DNA of 64,000 nucleotides. Source: Pengzhenrongella frigida (GTDB lineage: Bacteria; Actinomycetota; Actinomycetes; Actinomycetales; Cellulomonadaceae). The notes under the pieces were generated by a model that worked only from the letters and a program-made list of their open reading frames with translations, ran no database searches and was not told the origin of the DNA. Where the stretch lies: the NCBI RefSeq assembly GCF_004168625.1, contig NZ_SDWW01000016.1, positions 1 to 64,000 on the forward strand, read 5' to 3'. Positions 1 to 9,355 of the stretch are shown piece by piece. The translations under genes and the position numbers were made by a program. Every line of letters begins with the position of its first letter. Position 1 is the first letter of the stretch.

Positions 1-1295
1 CCGCTGGCGCCGCCACCACGCCGGGCGCCGCGGCCGCCGGCTCCGCGCCGCGCGCGGCCCTGACCGGCCACGTCACCGCCGCGCGAACCCTGGTGCGGCA
101 CGGAGACGGGCGGGGCGGTCGGCATGACGATGTCGGCGACCTCGCCGACGAGCCCGGCGATGACCGGCGAACCGGGACCCACGCGCACCGGGGTGACGTT
201 GATCTTGGCCTGGCGCGTGAGCGTCTTCACGTCGCCGGCCTGCTCGGGGAGCATGACGGTGACGACGACGCCCTCGTGGCCGGCACGCGCCGTGCGGCCC
301 GAGCGGTGCAGGTACGCCTTGTGCTCGGCCGGCGGGTCGACGTGCACGACGAGCTCGATGTCGTCCACGTGGATCCCGCGGGCGGCGATGTCGGTCGCGC
401 ACAGCACCCGGACCTCGCCGGACGCGAACGCGGCGAGGTTGCGCTCGCGCGCCGGCTGGCTCAGGTTCCCGTGCAGGTCGACCGCGGGGATGCCGGCGGC
501 CGTGAGCTGCTTCGCAAGCTTCTTCGCCTGGTGCTTGGTGCGCGTGAACAGCAGCCGGCGGCCGGTGCCGGACGCGAGCTCGTTGACGACGAGCCGCTTG
601 GACTCGGCGTCGTGCACCGCCAGGACGTGGTGCGTCATCTTCGCGACCGGCGAGTCGGCCGTGTCGACCGAGTGGTGCAGCGGGTTCGTGAGGTACCGCT
701 TGACGATCTGGTCGACGCCGTTGTCCAGGGTGGCCGAGAAGAGCAGGCGCTGGCCGACCTTCGGGGTCTGGTCCATGAGGCGCTTGACGCCGGGCAGGAA
801 GCCGAGGTCGGCCATGTGGTCGGCCTCGTCGAGCACGGTGACCTCGACGCCCGCGAGGGACACGAGCCGCTGCTTGATGAGGTCCTCGAGGCGGCCGGGG
901 CAGGCCACCAGGATGTCGATGCCGCCGTTGAGGGCGCTCACCTGCCGACCCTGGGAGACCCCACCGAACACGGTTGTGACGGACAGGCGCTGCGTGCGGG
1001 CGAGCGGCTCGATCACCTCGGCGATCTGGTTCGCGAGCTCGCGGGTCGGGGCCAGCACGAGTGCGCGCGGACGGGCGGGGCGGCGCTGGCCGGTCGAGGC
1101 GGCGAGCCGCGCGACCATCGGCAGGGCGAACGCGAGCGTCTTGCCCGAGCCGGTGCGCCCCCGGCCGAGGACGTCGCGGCCCTGCAGGGTGTCCGGCAGC
1201 GTCGCTGCCTGGATGGGGAACGGCGAGGTGATCCCGCTCTCCGTGAGGGAGCGGACCAGGGTCTCGGGCACACCGAGATCAGAGAACGTAGGCAT
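1..1295 (-). CDS. DEAD-box RNA helicase (RhlE-like), 3' end cut by window edge
   Basis: ATP-dependent RNA helicase, cytoplasmic, likely used in RNA remodelling or ribosome assembly. Reading leftward from ATG at 1295 the protein starts MPTFSDLGVP and shows the Walker A motif GRTGSGKT at residues 46-53, the DEAD box at 156-159 and a motif VI of the form HRSGRTARAG near residue 330. The visible end (about residue 400 on) is an Arg/Gly-rich tail typical of RhlE-type helicases, and continues past base 1, so the gene is partial. The upstream 5' side holds a purine-rich GGAAAGG about 12 bases before the ATG. Confidence in family is high; the exact paralogue (RhlE, CsdA-like) cannot be decided. Confidence 0.93.
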   Translation of the reverse strand, partial: MPTFSDLGVPETLVRSLTESGITSPFPIQAATLPDTLQGRDVLGRGRTGSGKTLAFALPMVARLAASTGQRRPARPRALVLAPTRELANQIAEVIEPLARTQRLSVTTVFGGVSQGRQVSALNGGIDILVACPGRLEDLIKQRLVSLAGVEVTVLDEADHMADLGFLPGVKRLMDQTPKVGQRLLFSATLDNGVDQIVKRYLTNPLHHSVDTADSPVAKMTHHVLAVHDAESKRLVVNELASGTGRRLLFTRTKHQAKKLAKQLTAAGIPAVDLHGNLSQPARERNLAAFASGEVRVLCATDIAARGIHVDDIELVVHVDPPAEHKAYLHRSGRTARAGHEGVVVTVMLPEQAGDVKTLTRQAKINVTPVRVGPGSPVIAGLVGEVADIVMPTAPPVSVPHQGSRGGDVAGQGRARRGAGGRGARRGGGAS

Positions 1296-1608
1296 GTAAA
1301 GGTCGCCTTTCCGGCGTTGGATGAGTCGGGGCTCGCCGCGTGAACTCGCAGGTGCTCCACGACGTCGGGGCTCGCAGAAAAGCGGCCCACGGTGCGCAAG
1401 TGTACCTGGCCGACCGATGAGCCTCGTTTTCGCCCGGTTCGCCCCACCCTCGAGCGCCGGGCGGCACCGGGAAGCGACCAGCGAAACCCGCACGTCAGCG
1501 GCGCTCTTTCACCCGCTGGGGGCGCTCATCTTCGCGCGCGCCTCGTCGATATGGACGGCAGCGGAGCAAGGGGGCGGCGCGGTGCCGTGTGCCCGCGGAA
1601 GGCGGACC
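1296..1608. other. intergenic region between divergent helicase and LacI-GGDEF-EAL genes
   Basis: About 313 bases without a convincing gene. On the minus strand TACACT (bases 1404-1399) could be a -10 element for the helicase, which would give it a leader of roughly 100 bases, but no good -35 is seen. A GGAAGG purine tract (1597-1602) just before 1609 is the likely ribosome binding site of the rightward gene. A frame extending the rightward gene back to 1321 exists but has no supporting ribosome site. Confidence 0.4.
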
Positions 1609-4600
1609 ATGATTCACCGGACGACGACGATCCTCGTCCTGACCCCGAGCACGGGCGGGTACTACTACGGCGGCGTCCTCGCCGGCATCACCCGGGAAGC
1701 CGCTGCCGCAGGCGCGCGGCTGGTCCTGGTCCAGACGCTCGATCCCGGAGCGCGCAACGACGACGTCGGCGAGCTCAACGAGTTCTCGATCCCGGTCGCG
1801 TGGTCCCAGGTGGACGGCGTCGTGTCGATCACCACGGCCGTTCGCGGCGCCTACCTGCAACGCGTGCGGGACGCCGGCATCCCGGTCGTGCTCGCGAGCA
1901 CCCGGCTGGCGGACTTCCACGCCCCGGCGGCCCTCCCGGACAACCGCGGGGGGACCGCCGCGGGCGTGGAGCACCTGATCAGCCACGGACACACCCGGAT
2001 CGGGTTCGTCGGGTTCCTCGGCAACTCCGACATCGTCGACCGGCATGACTCCTTCGACCGGACGCTCGCGGCCTACCACCTCGAGCCGGGGCGGCTGTTC
2101 GAGGCTCCGGACAACGCCGAAGGCGGCGGTGAGCAGGCCGCACGCGACGTGATCGCGGCGGCGGAACGCCCCACAGCCCTGATGGTCGCCTGCGACCGGA
2201 ACGCGATCGGCCTCATGCGCGAGCTGACCTTCGCGGGTCTGCGCGTACCCGAGGACATCGCCGTGGTCTCGTTCGACAACATCGATGCCGCCGCCTTCAG
2301 CTCCCCCACCCTGTCGAGCGTCAACCAGCGGTTCGACGAGGTCGGCGCACTGGCGACCCGGCTGCTGCTCGCCCAGATGCGCGGCGAGGCGGTGCCGGTC
2401 GGCGCGCACACCTCGCAGGCGGGCGTCGTCGCGATGCGGGGCTCGTGCGGCTGCACGGCCGAGTCGGGCGCGCACCCGGCCGAACCGAACGGCGCAGCCG
2501 CCGACAACACGCACCCCGATTCCGCAGACGACCGGTCGCCCGACGCGTCCGGCGATCGGCGCCGAGCCGAGCTCCTCGAGGTGCTCGGCGGGGCGGTCCT
2601 CACCGGGAACCCCTCTCTCGACGCACCCCGCCGGGCCGCGACCCTCGCCATGGTGCTCCAGGCGGAGCACCTGCGGCAGCTGGGCGACTCCGCGACGACG
2701 GTCGAGATCCGGTCCCTGGAGGCGTCGCTGCGCAGCCTGTCCCGTCGTCCCGACGTGCTGCGTCGGATCACGGGCGCGGTGACCGAGCATCTCCAGCACG
2801 CGAGCCGTGGTGCCGGCGCCGGGACCGACCGGCTGACCACCGCCCTGTGGCAGCTGCAGGCGGGCGCGTTCCTGTGGCAGGCAGAGTGCAGCGAGAGCGC
2901 GCTCGAGGAGCAGTACGCCGTCGACGCCGGCCTGCACGACGCCGGTCACTCCGACCCGCGGGCCCTGGGCTGGCTCGCCGGAACGCATGTGCGCGCAGGG
3001 GTCCTGGCGATGTGGGTCGGCGACCCGTCGGCCGGTCGGCTGCGGATCGCAGGCACGTACGACCCGGCCGGCCTGCTGCCTGACCTCGTCGGCCTCGCCA
3101 CGACCGCGCAGCAGTTCCCGCCGGAACCGTTGATCGACGCCGGCCAGCCGGCCGAGCGCCGCGTCGCCATCGTCGTGCCGGTGCGCACCAAGGAGCGCGA
3201 CTGGGGGCTGCTCGCCGTCGTCGGCGACATCGACACCTACTCCGCCCGGGAGACGTACCACCACTGGGCCACGCTGCTCTGTGCGGCGTTCGAGGAGGAG
3301 GGGCTCCAGGACTCGGTCCGCGCGAGCGAGGAGCGGTACGCGCTCGTGGCGCGGGCGACCAACGACGGGCTGTGGGAGTGGGACGCGCGTACCGGCTCGA
3401 TGTACCTGTCGGACCGGTGCGCCGCCCTGCTCGGCCTTGCACCCGGCCCGGCCGGCGGCCTCCTGGCCCGGTGGACCGACGTCGTCCACCCGGACGACCT
3501 GGCGCAGATGCAACGCGGGATGCACTCGGTCGCGACCGGCCGGCAGGAGGCGACCGACACCGAGTACCGGGTCCGGACCGCCGACGGCGACTACCGGTGG
3601 GTGCAGTCGCGCGCCCTGGGGGTGAAGTCCGCGCACGGCCCGGTCGAACGGGTGGTCGGCGCCCTCGCGGACATCCACGAGCGGCGCTGCCTCGAGGACC
3701 GCCTGCGGGAGTTCGCGATGTACGACGTGCTCACAGGGCTGCCGAACCGTCGGCTCTTCCTCGATCGACTGACGCACGCCCTCACCCGGGCGCACCGCTC
3801 GAACACGCCGTTCGCCGTGCTCTTCCTGGACCTCGACGGTTTCAAGGTCATCAACGACTCGCTCGGCCACCAGATGGGCGACCGGGTCCTGCGCACGATC
3901 GGCGCGCGCATCGAGCGGTCGCTGCGTGACGTCGACACCGGGGCGCGGTTCGGCGGCGACGAGTTCGCCGTCCTGCTGCACGACGTCGCACCCGGCGACG
4001 TCCTGGTGATCGCGCAGCGGGTGCAGGCGGCGCTCGTCGAGGTGATCGACCTCGACGGTCACCAGGTCTCGGTCCGGGCGAGCCTGGGGGTGGCGACCAG
4101 CGCGATCGACTACACGTGCGCCGAGGACGTCCTGCGCGACGCCGACACCGCGATGTATCACGCGAAGGCGGTCGAACGGGGCTCCGTGGCGTTCTTCGAC
4201 GCCGAGATGCACGCCAAGGCGGTCCGGCAGCTGCTCCTGCACACCGAGCTGCGCCATGCCCTCGACGCCGAGGAGTTCGAAGTCCACTACCAGCCGATCG
4301 TCGACCTGGGCACGGGTCGGACGGACCGGTTCGAGGCCCTGGTGCGCTGGCGGCACCCCGAGCGCGGGCTGGTCCCGCCGGACGAGTTCTTGCCGCTGAT
4401 GGCGGAGGTCGGGCTGATCGTCCGGCTCGGGCACCTGATCGTCGACGAGGTCTGCCGTCAGCTGGCGGCCTGGGGCCCCGCGGTCGCCAACGTCGCCGTC
4501 AACGTCTCGGACCGCGAGTTCTGGCACAAGGATCTGCTGTCCCACGTCCTCCGGAGCCTGACGCGCCACGGCATCACCGCGGACCGCCTCACCCTGGAGA

Positions 4601-5028
4601 TCACCGAGGGCGTGATCATGCGGCAACCCGAGCTGGCCCTCACCCTGATGGGCAACCTGCACGACGCCGGCCTGCACCTGCACATCGACGACTTCGGGAC
4701 GGGCTACTCCTCCCTGGAGATGCTGCACCGGTTCCCGGTCGACGCGTTCAAGATCGACCGCTCGTTCATCCGCGCCCTCGAACCCGGTGAGCGGACCGCC
4801 AACCTGGTCAGCGCGATCGTCGCCATGGGCAACGCCCTCGGGCTGGCCGTCGTGGCCGAGGGCATCGAGACTGCCGAGCAGCTGGCCTTCCTCAAGGGGA
4901 TCGGGTGCGTCACCGGTCAGGGCTTCCTGTTCATGCCGGCGGTCGTGGGTACGCACGCCCCCCGCCTGCTGGGCCGAGACCTGGGATCGGAGAGCACCCG
5001 GAGCGGCGAGCCGCAGCCCGTACCGTAG
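1609..5028 (+). CDS. LacI-type ligand sensor / PAS / GGDEF / EAL dual c-di-GMP protein
   Basis: 1139 aa cytoplasmic protein predicted to couple a small ligand, perhaps a sugar, to c-di-GMP synthesis and breakdown. Residues 1-290 form a periplasmic-binding-protein-like domain of the LacI/RbsB type, but there is no helix-turn-helix before it and no signal peptide, so it is a cytosolic sensor. Residues about 300-570 are helical with a GAF-like end, 571-690 a PAS domain, 703-870 GGDEF (motif RFGGDEF near 781, I-site RDVD kept), and 887-1117 EAL (EALVRW, DDFGTGYSS near 1027, KIDRSFI), all with intact catalytic motifs. Start chosen at ATG 1609 because GGAAGG precedes it and the ligand domain begins there; an upstream in-frame extension of 96 codons looks non-coding. 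Followed by a metallopeptidase gene after 5 bases. Confidence 0.92.
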   Translation: MIHRTTTILVLTPSTGGYYYGGVLAGITREAAAAGARLVLVQTLDPGARNDDVGELNEFSIPVAWSQVDGVVSITTAVRGAYLQRVRDAGIPVVLASTRLADFHAPAALPDNRGGTAAGVEHLISHGHTRIGFVGFLGNSDIVDRHDSFDRTLAAYHLEPGRLFEAPDNAEGGGEQAARDVIAAAERPTALMVACDRNAIGLMRELTFAGLRVPEDIAVVSFDNIDAAAFSSPTLSSVNQRFDEVGALATRLLLAQMRGEAVPVGAHTSQAGVVAMRGSCGCTAESGAHPAEPNGAAADNTHPDSADDRSPDASGDRRRAELLEVLGGAVLTGNPSLDAPRRAATLAMVLQAEHLRQLGDSATTVEIRSLEASLRSLSRRPDVLRRITGAVTEHLQHASRGAGAGTDRLTTALWQLQAGAFLWQAECSESALEEQYAVDAGLHDAGHSDPRALGWLAGTHVRAGVLAMWVGDPSAGRLRIAGTYDPAGLLPDLVGLATTAQQFPPEPLIDAGQPAERRVAIVVPVRTKERDWGLLAVVGDIDTYSARETYHHWATLLCAAFEEEGLQDSVRASEERYALVARATNDGLWEWDARTGSMYLSDRCAALLGLAPGPAGGLLARWTDVVHPDDLAQMQRGMHSVATGRQEATDTEYRVRTADGDYRWVQSRALGVKSAHGPVERVVGALADIHERRCLEDRLREFAMYDVLTGLPNRRLFLDRLTHALTRAHRSNTPFAVLFLDLDGFKVINDSLGHQMGDRVLRTIGARIERSLRDVDTGARFGGDEFAVLLHDVAPGDVLVIAQRVQAALVEVIDLDGHQVSVRASLGVATSAIDYTCAEDVLRDADTAMYHAKAVERGSVAFFDAEMHAKAVRQLLLHTELRHALDAEEFEVHYQPIVDLGTGRTDRFEALVRWRHPERGLVPPDEFLPLMAEVGLIVRLGHLIVDEVCRQLAAWGPAVANVAVNVSDREFWHKDLLSHVLRSLTRHGITADRLTLEITEGVIMRQPELALTLMGNLHDAGLHLHIDDFGTGYSSLEMLHRFPVDAFKIDRSFIRALEPGERTANLVSAIVAMGNALGLAVVAEGIETAEQLAFLKGIGCVTGQGFLFMPAVVGTHAPRLLGRDLGSESTRSGEPQPVP

Positions 5029-5033
5029 GCGCC

Positions 5034-5756
5034 GTGGGTGGACTCCAGATCGCTGCGTTCGCACGTGAGGTCTGGGACCGGATCACGTCCACGCAGCCTG
5101 CCCCCTCGCCCACCGTGATCCTCGCCACGGCCGGCCTCGCCGCGCTCCTCGTGCTCACCCCGAGGGTCTGGCCGTTCGTGCGGCACGCGATCACGCTCGT
5201 GCACGAGGGGTCGCACGCCACCGTCGCCGTGCTCACCGGTCGGCGGCTCGCCGGGATCCGGCTGCACTCGGACACGTCTGGGCTGACCGTCTCGGTCGGG
5301 CGGCCACGTGGACCGGGGATGGTCGCCACGGCCGCCGCCGGGTACCTCGGTCCCGGCGTCCTCGGGCTCGGCGCCGCTTGGCTCACGTCCCGCGGGCATG
5401 CGGTCGCCGTCCTGTGGGTGCTGCTGCTGATGCTCGTCGGCGTGCTGATCCAGATCCGCAACTGGTTCGGACTCTGGTCCGTGCTCGTCACCGGGTCCGC
5501 GCTGGTGGCGGTCACGTGGTGGGCACCTGAGGTCTGGCAGTCGGCGACCGCGTACACGATCACCTGGTTCCTGCTGCTCGGAGCCACCCGGCCGGTCCTC
5601 GAGCTGCTCGCCCACCGTGGACCGGGGTCCGACGCCGACGTCCTCGCCCGGCTGACGCACCTCCCGGCGCTCGGCTGGGTGCTCGTGTTCGGCGCTGGAA
5701 CGGTCGGCGCCGCCGTGCTCGGCGGTTCCCTGCTCCTGGCCGATCACGTGAGGTGA
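5034..5756 (+). CDS. M50-family membrane metallopeptidase-like protein
   Basis: 240 aa integral membrane protein with about six hydrophobic segments. It carries HEGSH at residues 57-61, which fits the zinc HExxH motif of the M50/site-2-protease-like family found in actinobacteria (M50B-like). Start taken as GTG 5034, only 5 bases after the stop of the preceding GGDEF-EAL gene, so both are probably one transcript; an ATG further upstream would overlap that gene by more than 120 bases. The substrate is unknown. If proteolytic, it would cleave within the membrane; the second zinc-ligand motif is not obvious to me, so activity is not certain. Confidence 0.8.
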   Translation: MGGLQIAAFAREVWDRITSTQPAPSPTVILATAGLAALLVLTPRVWPFVRHAITLVHEGSHATVAVLTGRRLAGIRLHSDTSGLTVSVGRPRGPGMVATAAAGYLGPGVLGLGAAWLTSRGHAVAVLWVLLLMLVGVLIQIRNWFGLWSVLVTGSALVAVTWWAPEVWQSATAYTITWFLLLGATRPVLELLAHRGPGSDADVLARLTHLPALGWVLVFGAGTVGAAVLGGSLLLADHVR

Positions 5757-5854
5757 CATTTGGGACGTTTCCGTTTCGCCCGTTCTGACCAGCACTATTC
5801 CCGTATTGTCTTGCGTACACCCTCGGGTGCGCGCCCTTGCCGGAGACACTCGAG

Positions 5855-7936
5855 ATGCGATCCGCCGTGACCCCCACCGCACGCAAACGAACGCCGCTGA
5901 CCAGGTACTTCTCGGTCGTCAGCGTCGTCTCCATGCTCACTCTCGGGGTCGCGCTCGTGGCCACGACGTCCCAGCTCAGCCGCGACCGCGCGATCGAAGA
6001 GGGCATCGAGACGGCACAGACCGTGCAGGCCTACGCGCAGGCGCCCGTGCCCCTCGACGCCCACACCCTGGGCACGCTCAGCCCGGAGCAGCGCGCAGCG
6101 GTCGTCGCCTCGGTCGACGGGTTCTCGACCCGGCTCGTCGCCCTGCGCCTGTGGGCGGCCGACGGCGAGATGCTCTTCGACTCGGCCGCCGCCGACCCGT
6201 CCGGGTTCCCGGACGGGCAACGGCTGGACATGGCCGTCCGCTCCAACACGCCGAACGCGCGCGTAGTCACCGACGTGCAGGGCGACCTGAACCTGCTCAG
6301 CAGCACGGGGACCGAGCGTGAGGTCCTCGACGTCTACGTCCCGATCGACTACGGGACCGTGGTGGTCGGCGCTGCCGAGGTCGTCCTCGACTACAGCGGC
6401 ACAGCGGCCACGCTCACCAAGGGCAACCGCACCATCACCGGCGTCGTCGCCGTCGGGCTGCTGCTGGTCTGGCTCCTGCTGTATCGCACCGTGCGGAAGT
6501 TCTCGTCGCGACTGCAGTCCACGGCGCTGGACAACGCGCGGCTCGCCCTGCTCGACTCGCTCACCGGCCTGCCGAACCGGCGGATGCTCCTGGACCGGCT
6601 CGCCAGGGCCGTCGAGACGGCAGCCGAGGTCGGCACCGGCGTCGGACTGGTCATGCTCGACATCGACCGGTTCAAGGACATCAACGACTCCCTCGGCCAC
6701 GACATGGGCGACGAGCTGCTCGCGCAGGTCGCCCTTCGCCTGCAGGCCGCCCTGCGCGACGACGACCTCGTCGCCCGCCTCGGCGGGGACGAGTTCGCCG
6801 TCCTGGTTCCGGCGATCCGCTCGGCCAAGGATGCCGAAGGGCTTGCCGAGCGGGTCCGCACCGTGTTCACCGAGCCGTTCCAGCTCGGCGAGATGGAGCT
6901 GCACGTCGAGACCTCGATCGGCGTGGCCTGCATCCCCGAGCACGCCACGGACGGCTCGTCCCTCATGCGCAAGGCCGACGTCGCGATGTACACCGCCAAG
7001 GTGCACCGGTTGGGCGTCGCGGTGTACTCCCCGCACGAGGACGACTCCTCACCGGCCCGGCTCGTGCTGCTCGGTGACCTGCACCGCGCCCTGACCCAGC
7101 CCGACGAGCTGGTGCTGCACTACCAGCCGAAGATCGATCTGCGCACCGGGGCGACCATCGGCGTCGAGGCGCTCATGCGGTGGGAGCACCCGACGCGGGG
7201 CATGCTCCCGCCGGGCCTCTTCGTGCCGCTCGCCGAGCAGACCGGGCTGATCAACGACCTGACGAGGTTCGCGCTCGAGAAGGCGATCGAGCAGATCGCG
7301 GCCTGGCAGGCGGACGGCTACTCGCTGGCGGTGGCGGTCAACCTCTCGGCGCACAACCTCACCTCGTTCACGGTCGTGGACACGATCGTCGAGCTCCTCG
7401 ACAAGCACCAGGTGTCGCCGGACCTGCTCGAGGTCGAGATCACCGAGACGGCCCTCGTGGCCGACCCGTCGCGCATCCTGCCGGTCCTCACCAGGCTCGA
7501 CGGCATGGGGATCCGGGTGTCGATCGACGACTTCGGCACCGGCACCACCTCGATCTCCCAGCTGCGCGACCTGCCGGTGACCCAGCTGAAGATCGACCGC
7601 CTCTTCATCTCCGACCTCGAGTCCAACCCGGACGTGTGCGGCTCCGAGATCGTGGTCAAGGCGATGGTCGACCTCGCGCACTCGTTCGGCCTGGTCGTGA
7701 TCGCGGAGGGCGTCGAGGACGCGCGCACCGCGAGCCGGCTCGCCGCGCTCGACGTCGACCAGGCCCAGGGTTTCCTGTACTCCAAGGCCGTGCCACCCGC
7801 CGAGATCGCCGCCGCCCGCGCGGCCCTGGTCCCGACCCAGCGGCAGAGCCCCGAGGAGCTCGACCCACGCCATGCGATATCCGATCGGCCGAATCCCTCA
7901 AGTCCCCCGGCCGACCTGCCGATCAGGACCCCATGA
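5855..7936 (+). CDS. membrane GGDEF-EAL protein with extracytoplasmic sensor
   Basis: 693 aa. A transmembrane helix at about residues 18-40, an extracytoplasmic region to about 190, a second helix at about 192-212, then GGDEF (RLGGDEF, motif residues 310-314, I-site RDDD) and EAL (EAL at 438-440, EITET, DDFGTGTTS, LKIDRLFI). Both catalytic sites look complete, so it may make or degrade c-di-GMP according to an external signal. ATG 5855 is preferred over an in-frame TTG at 5837 because GGAG lies 9 bases ahead. The stop overlaps an in-frame ATG of the next gene (ATGA), which ties it to the TasA-like/SipW cassette downstream. Confidence 0.93.
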   Translation: MRSAVTPTARKRTPLTRYFSVVSVVSMLTLGVALVATTSQLSRDRAIEEGIETAQTVQAYAQAPVPLDAHTLGTLSPEQRAAVVASVDGFSTRLVALRLWAADGEMLFDSAAADPSGFPDGQRLDMAVRSNTPNARVVTDVQGDLNLLSSTGTEREVLDVYVPIDYGTVVVGAAEVVLDYSGTAATLTKGNRTITGVVAVGLLLVWLLLYRTVRKFSSRLQSTALDNARLALLDSLTGLPNRRMLLDRLARAVETAAEVGTGVGLVMLDIDRFKDINDSLGHDMGDELLAQVALRLQAALRDDDLVARLGGDEFAVLVPAIRSAKDAEGLAERVRTVFTEPFQLGEMELHVETSIGVACIPEHATDGSSLMRKADVAMYTAKVHRLGVAVYSPHEDDSSPARLVLLGDLHRALTQPDELVLHYQPKIDLRTGATIGVEALMRWEHPTRGMLPPGLFVPLAEQTGLINDLTRFALEKAIEQIAAWQADGYSLAVAVNLSAHNLTSFTVVDTIVELLDKHQVSPDLLEVEITETALVADPSRILPVLTRLDGMGIRVSIDDFGTGTTSISQLRDLPVTQLKIDRLFISDLESNPDVCGSEIVVKAMVDLAHSFGLVVIAEGVEDARTASRLAALDVDQAQGFLYSKAVPPAEIAAARAALVPTQRQSPEELDPRHAISDRPNPSSPPADLPIRTP

Positions 7937-7956
7937 GCCCTGAAGGAAGTGCGCCG

Positions 7957-8601
7957 ATGGATGATCTGCTTCAGGAGATGATCCAGCCTGCTGGGCCGAC
8001 GGGCCACGACCGCGCCAGGCGCCGACGCCTGGTGATGAGCGCAGCGACCGTCGGACTGGCGGTGATCGGGCTGACCTCGCTGACGACGTCGGCACTGTTC
8101 ACCGACAACGAGTCGGCGGTTGGCGGCGGGTTCACCACCGGCTCGGTCAACGTGACGCTCACGCCGGCCGCGGACTTCCTCAAGATCGGCAACATGGCCC
8201 CCGGAGACACGGAGTTCCGCTCGATCACCGTGAACAACCCCGGCTCGCTGGGGTACCGGTACGCGGTCACCAAGGCGTGGACCGACTCGAACGCCGGGTA
8301 CCCCCTCTCGGCAGTGCTGCAGATCGCCACCTTTGTGCTCCCCACGGGGGGCACGTGCGACGCCGCCTCCGCTGTGCCCGCGGCCCAGATCCGACCGCTC
8401 GGTGCGATCAGCGCCGACGGCGCGACGCTGATCGGGGATCCCGCCACCGGCGCACATGCGGGCGATCGCCCCATCCTCGCCGGAGCCGGCGAGCTGCTCT
8501 GCTTCCAGATCACCCTGCCGATCTCGGTCGGGAACGAGTACCAGTCCTCGACGAGCACGGTGTCGGTCCAGGTCGTCGCAGAGCAGACGGCCAACAACTA
8601 G
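7957..8601 (+). CDS. TasA/CalY-like SipW-dependent secreted protein
   Basis: 214 aa. N-terminal cytoplasmic segment rich in Arg, hydrophobic stretch near residues 28-48, then the sequence LFTDNESAVGGGFTTGSVNV, the pattern of SipW-type signal regions (T/S-A-x-F-T/S-D, Gly-rich) seen in TasA and CalY matrix proteins. The rest is a beta-rich domain with several Thr/Ser/Gly turns. The SipW-like peptidase is the next gene. Start chosen at ATG 7957 because GAAGGAAG lies 7 bases upstream; ATG 7933 overlaps the previous stop and is the alternative. In Bacillus TasA forms biofilm fibres; here that function is inference. Confidence 0.78.
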   Translation: MDDLLQEMIQPAGPTGHDRARRRRLVMSAATVGLAVIGLTSLTTSALFTDNESAVGGGFTTGSVNVTLTPAADFLKIGNMAPGDTEFRSITVNNPGSLGYRYAVTKAWTDSNAGYPLSAVLQIATFVLPTGGTCDAASAVPAAQIRPLGAISADGATLIGDPATGAHAGDRPILAGAGELLCFQITLPISVGNEYQSSTSTVSVQVVAEQTANN

Positions 8602-8635
8602 TTCCGACACCACGACGTAGGGCAACCACCGCGCC

Positions 8636-9355
8636 ATGCACACCCCCTTGACCGACCAGCCGGACCGTCGCGCCGCGCCGCCAGTGGCGCGGTCCGGTCG
8701 GCGGCGGCCGACGTCCGTGCGAGGCCGGATCGGATTCGGTCTCCTGTGGTCCGTCGTCGGGCTCTGCCTCATCGCGTACAGCGGCTCGCTGGTCGTCCCG
8801 CTGTGGTTCCAGCTCAACCACCAGCGGCTGCTGATCGTCACGTCGGGCTCGATGTCGCCCTACTTCGACGCCGGTGATGCGGTCGTCATGCGACAGATCA
8901 CCGACCCGTCGCAGCTGCGCGTCGGGCAGGTCGCCTCGTTCTGGCCGTCGGGCTCCGAAACGCTCGTGACCCACCGCATCACCAAGCTGACGATGCTCCC
9001 GCTGATGGTGCAGGACGAGGCCACCGGCAAGATGGTCCCCCGGCTCGACGCCGCGACCGGCGAACCGCTCGTGCGGCCGTACATCCTCACCAAGGGCGAC
9101 GCCAACGCGACGGCCGACGCGGACGCGACCCCGCTCACCCGGGTGCGCGGCGTGGTCCTCGAGGTCCACCCGCACTGGGGCGCGATCCTCGACTGGGCCA
9201 ACTCTCCGGACGGCCGCTTCGCCCTGCTCACGCCGCCGCTCGCGATCCTCGCCGCCATGGAGCTCACCGCAGTCATCCAGATGCGACGGGCCCGGTCCGC
9301 CACGCCCGTCGCGGCCCCGACAAGGGCGGTCGTCGATGACATCCTCTTCATCTGA
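8636..9355 (+). CDS. sipW: signal peptidase I, SipW (S26B) type
   Basis: 239 aa membrane peptidase predicted to process SipW-dependent precursors. One helix near residues 35-60, catalytic serine in SGSMSP (Ser72), and a histidine, not lysine, in the second motif VTHRI (His113); the Ser/His pair marks the SipW/archaeal-eukaryotic class rather than ordinary bacterial LepB. A second hydrophobic helix lies at the C-terminal side (about 198-215). It sits between two candidate substrates: the TasA-like gene upstream and the LamG-like gene downstream, whose start lies inside its last 20 bases. No strong ribosome site is seen before ATG 8636. Confidence 0.9.
   Translation: MHTPLTDQPDRRAAPPVARSGRRRPTSVRGRIGFGLLWSVVGLCLIAYSGSLVVPLWFQLNHQRLLIVTSGSMSPYFDAGDAVVMRQITDPSQLRVGQVASFWPSGSETLVTHRITKLTMLPLMVQDEATGKMVPRLDAATGEPLVRPYILTKGDANATADADATPLTRVRGVVLEVHPHWGAILDWANSPDGRFALLTPPLAILAAMELTAVIQMRRARSATPVAAPTRAVVDDILFI

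Noticed and set aside
1495-5064. A 1189-codon open frame on the minus strand opposite the LacI-GGDEF-EAL gene.
   Set aside because: High GC leaves antisense frames open; the translation has no domain signature, while the sense frame shows intact GGDEF, EAL and PAS motifs.
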